A DNA stretch of 7,591 nucleotides, from assembly GCA_035542975.1 (NCBI GenBank), contig DATKKK010000063.1, positions 1 through 7,591 of the forward strand, in the 5' to 3' direction. Within the stretch, counting starts at the first letter, position 1. Each line of letters starts with the position of its first letter. Of this stretch, positions 5,773-7,591 are shown one piece after another. The stretch is from DATKKK01 sp035542975. GTDB taxonomy: Archaea > Thermoproteota > Bathyarchaeia > Bathyarchaeales > Bathycorpusculaceae. A program made the position numbers and the translations under genes. Below the pieces are notes generated by a model, which was given only the letters and a program-made list of their open reading frames with translations, was not told where the DNA came from and searched no databases.

Positions 5773-6306
5773 CTGACGATAATCGTTGACGACGCGGGCA
5801 TAGGCGACCTGCTTTTCGGCGTAGTCATAGGCGCCTTTCGCTCCGAAACCCAAGAATTCAAGTACGACATCTTAGACGTCAAATACTTCAGACCTCCACG
5901 ATTCCACTCAAAAGAGTACCTGAAACAAGCTTCAAAAGTCGTGTTCCAGCTGCTGGATAAACTAGAAATCAGGAAAGACGAACAAATCCAAATCTGCAGA
6001 GGCTACATCTTCGACGAAGCCGTAGACCATCTAAAAGAGAAATATGGCAGCAACCAAGTCAACAGAATAATAGTCACTGGGGAGCCACAGAGGCTGACGG
6101 AGATAGCGTACCTTGACGAAATCAGAAACTTGGGCTATGAGCCGATAAAAGAAAGAGACGAGAAAAAAGCAAAGAGCTTCTTCCACATGATGAACTGGCT
6201 CAAGAAAAACCCTGAAAAACTGATTTACGCAAAGACCGGCTGGCCGCGCCTGCAGAGATACAGTTTATTCAGATCTTACCGTCAGAAGCAACCCAACAGA
6301 ACATAG
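5773..6306 (+). CDS. Conserved archaeal-type protein (IVDDAG family), probable CTG start
   Basis: 177 aa if begun at CTG 5773. Function unknown. The N-terminus T-I-I-V-D-D-A-G-I-G-D (2-12), followed by strands GVVIGAF and KYDILDVKYF, suggests an RNase H-like or similar alpha/beta fold. The middle (RGYIFDEAV, 76-84) and the conserved-looking end LTEIAYLDEIRNLGYEP (108-124), KSFFHMMNWL and YAKTGWPRL (152-160) resemble an uncharacterised protein I associate with uncultivated archaea. The frame is open only after the stop at 5770-5772. It contains no ATG, GTG or TTG until GTG 5941, which would remove 56 residues including the entire IVDDAG motif. CTG 5773 has a strong Shine-Dalgarno sequence 8 nt upstream and gives the expected N-terminus. 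A one-base sequencing error near 5765-5775 is the alternative. Coding status is firm; the start is likely. Confidence 0.8.
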   Translation: MTIIVDDAGIGDLLFGVVIGAFRSETQEFKYDILDVKYFRPPRFHSKEYLKQASKVVFQLLDKLEIRKDEQIQICRGYIFDEAVDHLKEKYGSNQVNRIIVTGEPQRLTEIAYLDEIRNLGYEPIKERDEKKAKSFFHMMNWLKKNPEKLIYAKTGWPRLQRYSLFRSYRQKQPNRT

Positions 6307-6309
6307 AGC

Positions 6310-6331
6310 AATTGATTCTTGAATTGATTCT
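6310..6331. repeat. Short direct repeat just past the 177-aa gene
   Basis: AATTGATTCT occurs twice (6310-6319 and 6322-6331) at a 12-base period. It is very short and may be chance. It lies four bases after the stop codon and before the terminator-like hairpin. Confidence 0.4.
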
Positions 6332-6342
6332 GAGGGCTACTA

Positions 6343-6370
6343 AAAAGGGGGAGACGCGGAAAATGTCTCC
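6343..6370 (-). terminator. Hairpin plus T tract after the small membrane protein gene
   Basis: Read on the minus strand, a 6-bp stem GGAGAC/GTCTCC with a 9-base loop is followed directly by CCC and a run of five T. It begins 14 bases after the stop of the 56-aa gene. An alternative stem GCGGA/TCCGC overlaps the same loop (6356-6360 with 6368-6372). In archaea the U tract, rather than the stem, is what usually matters, so this is a plausible 3' end for the minus-strand transcript, not proof. Confidence 0.42.
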
Positions 6371-6384
6371 GCTCATGAGAAGGT

Positions 6385-6555
6385 TCAAGCTCTACCGGCG
6401 CAATATGAAATCTGCATTATTTTCCAACTTTGTCGGCATGCTTCTTCTTCTTTTGCGCATTCTTCTTTTTCAATGAAGGCATACACTAATCTCCACGGAA
6501 CAATACTTGCTACTGACAATATTACACTGCTGAGTTTAAGAAACTTTTCACCCAT
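6385..6555 (-). CDS. Small single-span membrane protein, 56 aa
   Basis: The ATG at 6555-6553 is preceded 5 nt upstream by AAAGGAGGAG, the best Shine-Dalgarno sequence in the window. That is the main reason for calling this gene and for choosing this start over an in-frame ATG 23 codons earlier at 6624. The product has a short basic lead (MGEKFLK), one hydrophobic span of about 20 residues (SSVILSVASIVPWRLVYAFI, 9-28), then an acidic stretch EKEECAKEEEAC and a hydrophilic tail. The cysteines are C33, C40 and C52. It could be a small membrane protein with the tail inside or outside, or a very short exported peptide. I recognise no family. A hairpin with a T tract follows. It lies 157 bp downstream of the secreted-protein gene on the same strand and could be cotranscribed with it. 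Confidence 0.55.
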   Translation of the reverse strand: MGEKFLKLSSVILSVASIVPWRLVYAFIEKEECAKEEEACRQSWKIMQISYCAGRA

Positions 6556-6712
6556 CAGAACTCCTCCTTTAGTTAAGAAAAACGAGGGAGAAGACGAGAA
6601 AATCAGACCGCGTACGTGGCGCATGTGCCAACGTCTACCTGTACAGCATACTTAGAGAAGAATGGAAACAACTAAGAAAACCGACAAAAACCTAAAGCCG
6701 CTCTATTCTCCG

Positions 6713-7591
6713 TCAGCCTAAGAAGTCGTTAAACGTTCTGAACACTGGAGGGATAGACATCACCATGATCCTGTCGCTCCCTCGAAACACCGAACCGCTC
6801 CGCAAGCTTCCAATCAGTGTAAGCGTCACTGCTCTAAATCTTCCCAGACGAATACTCCCCTGTATGAACGAAGCAACCCTAGACCGATCGAACTTGACTA
6901 TCAACCATCTGCCGATGACAACAGGTCTGCCCGCGATGGGAACAGTGTCGTTCATCATGATCGTCGATGGGTCAACGTCTCTAGCGTTGACGCGTGCAGG
7001 AAGCTGGATAATTGCTTGAATCCATCTGCCGCCCGACCTGAGGTTAAGCATTCTTGGAGTTATGAAAACATGCGCTGCAATCGTAGGCGCAGGTTGCCAA
7101 ATGTTAGTCTCCGTAATCATAAAGCTGAACTCATAATGAGTGTAGTATCCTTGGCTAGAATCAAACATCGTAAAGTTCTCGCTGATTGCGACAAAAATTC
7201 CACTCAACCTATCCCAACAAGCGTTCATTTCAATCTCTTGTGATACATAAGAATAAGTGAAATTCTGAAGCATGTTTAAACAATTCACTTCTCGCTGACT
7301 ACCAGCGTATGTCCCCATCATCGTAGTGTTCAGCACAGGCGAATATTGGTTTAGGTAGACTTGGTCTCCCGCAGTCAAGTTCGCAGCAATTATTGGTCCT
7401 GTCCCAGAACTTCCATAGTACGTCGCCCCAGTTGAAACATCCAACCAGCCAGACATCGCTATTTCAGTGCCGTTGAAATAATGATATGCAATTTGGTACG
7501 TTACGTTCGTTCCCACCACGGACAAAATATCCATCTTAACGTATTCAACGTCGTCGAACGAAGGATTGATATAAATTGGGCTGGAACTGTT
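6713..7591 (-). CDS. Secreted or surface glycoprotein-like protein (5' partial)
   Basis: The frame is open to the window edge, so the N-terminus, and any signal peptide, lies outside; 292 C-terminal residues are visible. The ATG at 7534 is internal. The product is strand-rich, high in Tyr, Ser, Thr and Asn, and carries eight N-x-S/T sequons in the visible part (for example NVT, NGT, NLT, NTT and NFT twice), as expected of an archaeal extracellular N-glycosylated protein. Two cysteines about 21 residues apart in the middle could form a disulfide. The last 115 residues contain a segment beginning ITPRMLNLRSGGRWIQAIIQLP, then DVDPSTIMMND, LIVKFDR, TLTLIGSL and FRGSDRIMV. This follows a pattern I know from archaeal and bacterial surface proteins ('LNLKSKGKWI...DIDxSTIxLN...KFDR...FxGSDTIxV'), probably an immunoglobulin-like domain. 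There is no C-terminal membrane anchor. Confidence 0.8.
   Translation of the reverse strand, partial: NSSSPIYINPSFDDVEYVKMDILSVVGTNVTYQIAYHYFNGTEIAMSGWLDVSTGATYYGSSGTGPIIAANLTAGDQVYLNQYSPVLNTTMMGTYAGSQREVNCLNMLQNFTYSYVSQEIEMNACWDRLSGIFVAISENFTMFDSSQGYYTHYEFSFMITETNIWQPAPTIAAHVFITPRMLNLRSGGRWIQAIIQLPARVNARDVDPSTIMMNDTVPIAGRPVVIGRWLIVKFDRSRVASFIQGSIRLGRFRAVTLTLIGSLRSGSVFRGSDRIMVMSIPPVFRTFNDFLG

Noticed and set aside
5941..6306. Start of the 177-aa gene at GTG 5941
   Set aside because: The 56 upstream codons in the same frame encode the conserved-looking IVDDAG N-terminus, and there is no Shine-Dalgarno sequence before the GTG.
6614..6634. Imperfect palindrome around TGGCGCATGTGCCA between the secreted-protein gene and the 56-aa gene
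   Set aside because: Two mismatched positions, and no promoter element could be placed beside it. It is too weak to call an operator.
6473..6655. 60-codon plus-strand frame opposite the 56-aa gene
   Set aside because: No Shine-Dalgarno sequence and an unremarkable product. The minus strand has the strong ribosome binding site and a coherent membrane-span product.
1..7591. CRISPR arrays, tRNA or rRNA genes, insertion sequences
   Set aside because: I saw no regularly spaced repeats, no tRNA-like cloverleaf sequence, no rRNA motifs, and no transposase or terminal inverted repeats.

Overview
The window looks like part of an archaeal chromosome. The evidence is a two-KH-domain NusA of the short archaeal type, AT-rich TATA-like boxes at archaeal promoter spacing (including one apparently leaderless gene), an archaeal-style secreted protein rich in N-glycosylation sequons, and several proteins of archaeal type. 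The mix resembles uncultivated TACK-type genomes such as Bathyarchaeia. That placement is an impression from protein style, not a phylogeny.

Layout. At the left edge (2-355, +) is the 3' part of nusA, which ends 30 bp from a convergent three-gene operon on the minus strand (3693 down to 386). The operon reads, in transcription order, a 642-aa SMC-type ATPase, a 274-aa kleisin-like protein and a 184-aa tandem winged-helix (KITE) protein. The genes are joined by a TGATG overlap and a TGAATG junction, each with a Shine-Dalgarno sequence inside the preceding gene. Across a 253-bp divergent region is an unrecognised 229-aa gene (3947-4636, +). It is followed by a 312-aa double-[4Fe-4S] protein related to QueG (4682-5620, +) that appears leaderless. 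Next is a 177-aa conserved archaeal-type protein that seems to start at a CTG codon (5773-6306, +). On the minus strand follow a 56-aa single-span membrane protein (6555-6385) with a strong Shine-Dalgarno sequence and a terminator-like hairpin, and then the 3' part of a secreted glycoprotein-like gene (7591-6713) cut by the window edge.

Most interesting content. The minus-strand operon has the SMC-kleisin-KITE composition of a complete DNA-loop-extruding or DNA-entrapping machine. By eye its closest resemblance is to eukaryotic Smc5/6 rather than canonical Smc-ScpAB. The ATPase head carries a QSGGER/FR-VDE/MDP-NR/ITP block that mixes Smc5-like and Smc6-like signatures. The KITE protein reads like an Nse3/MAGE domain, ending in a WRTRAE motif that resembles the MAGE W-G-P-R-A-x-x-E motif. 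The kleisin has an ScpA-like N-terminal helical domain and a C-terminal winged helix. The ATPase is about half the usual length, with short coiled coils and no room for a hinge and no zinc hook. It may represent a compact, single-ATPase, pre-duplication form of Smc5/6. This is inference from motif reading without database searches.
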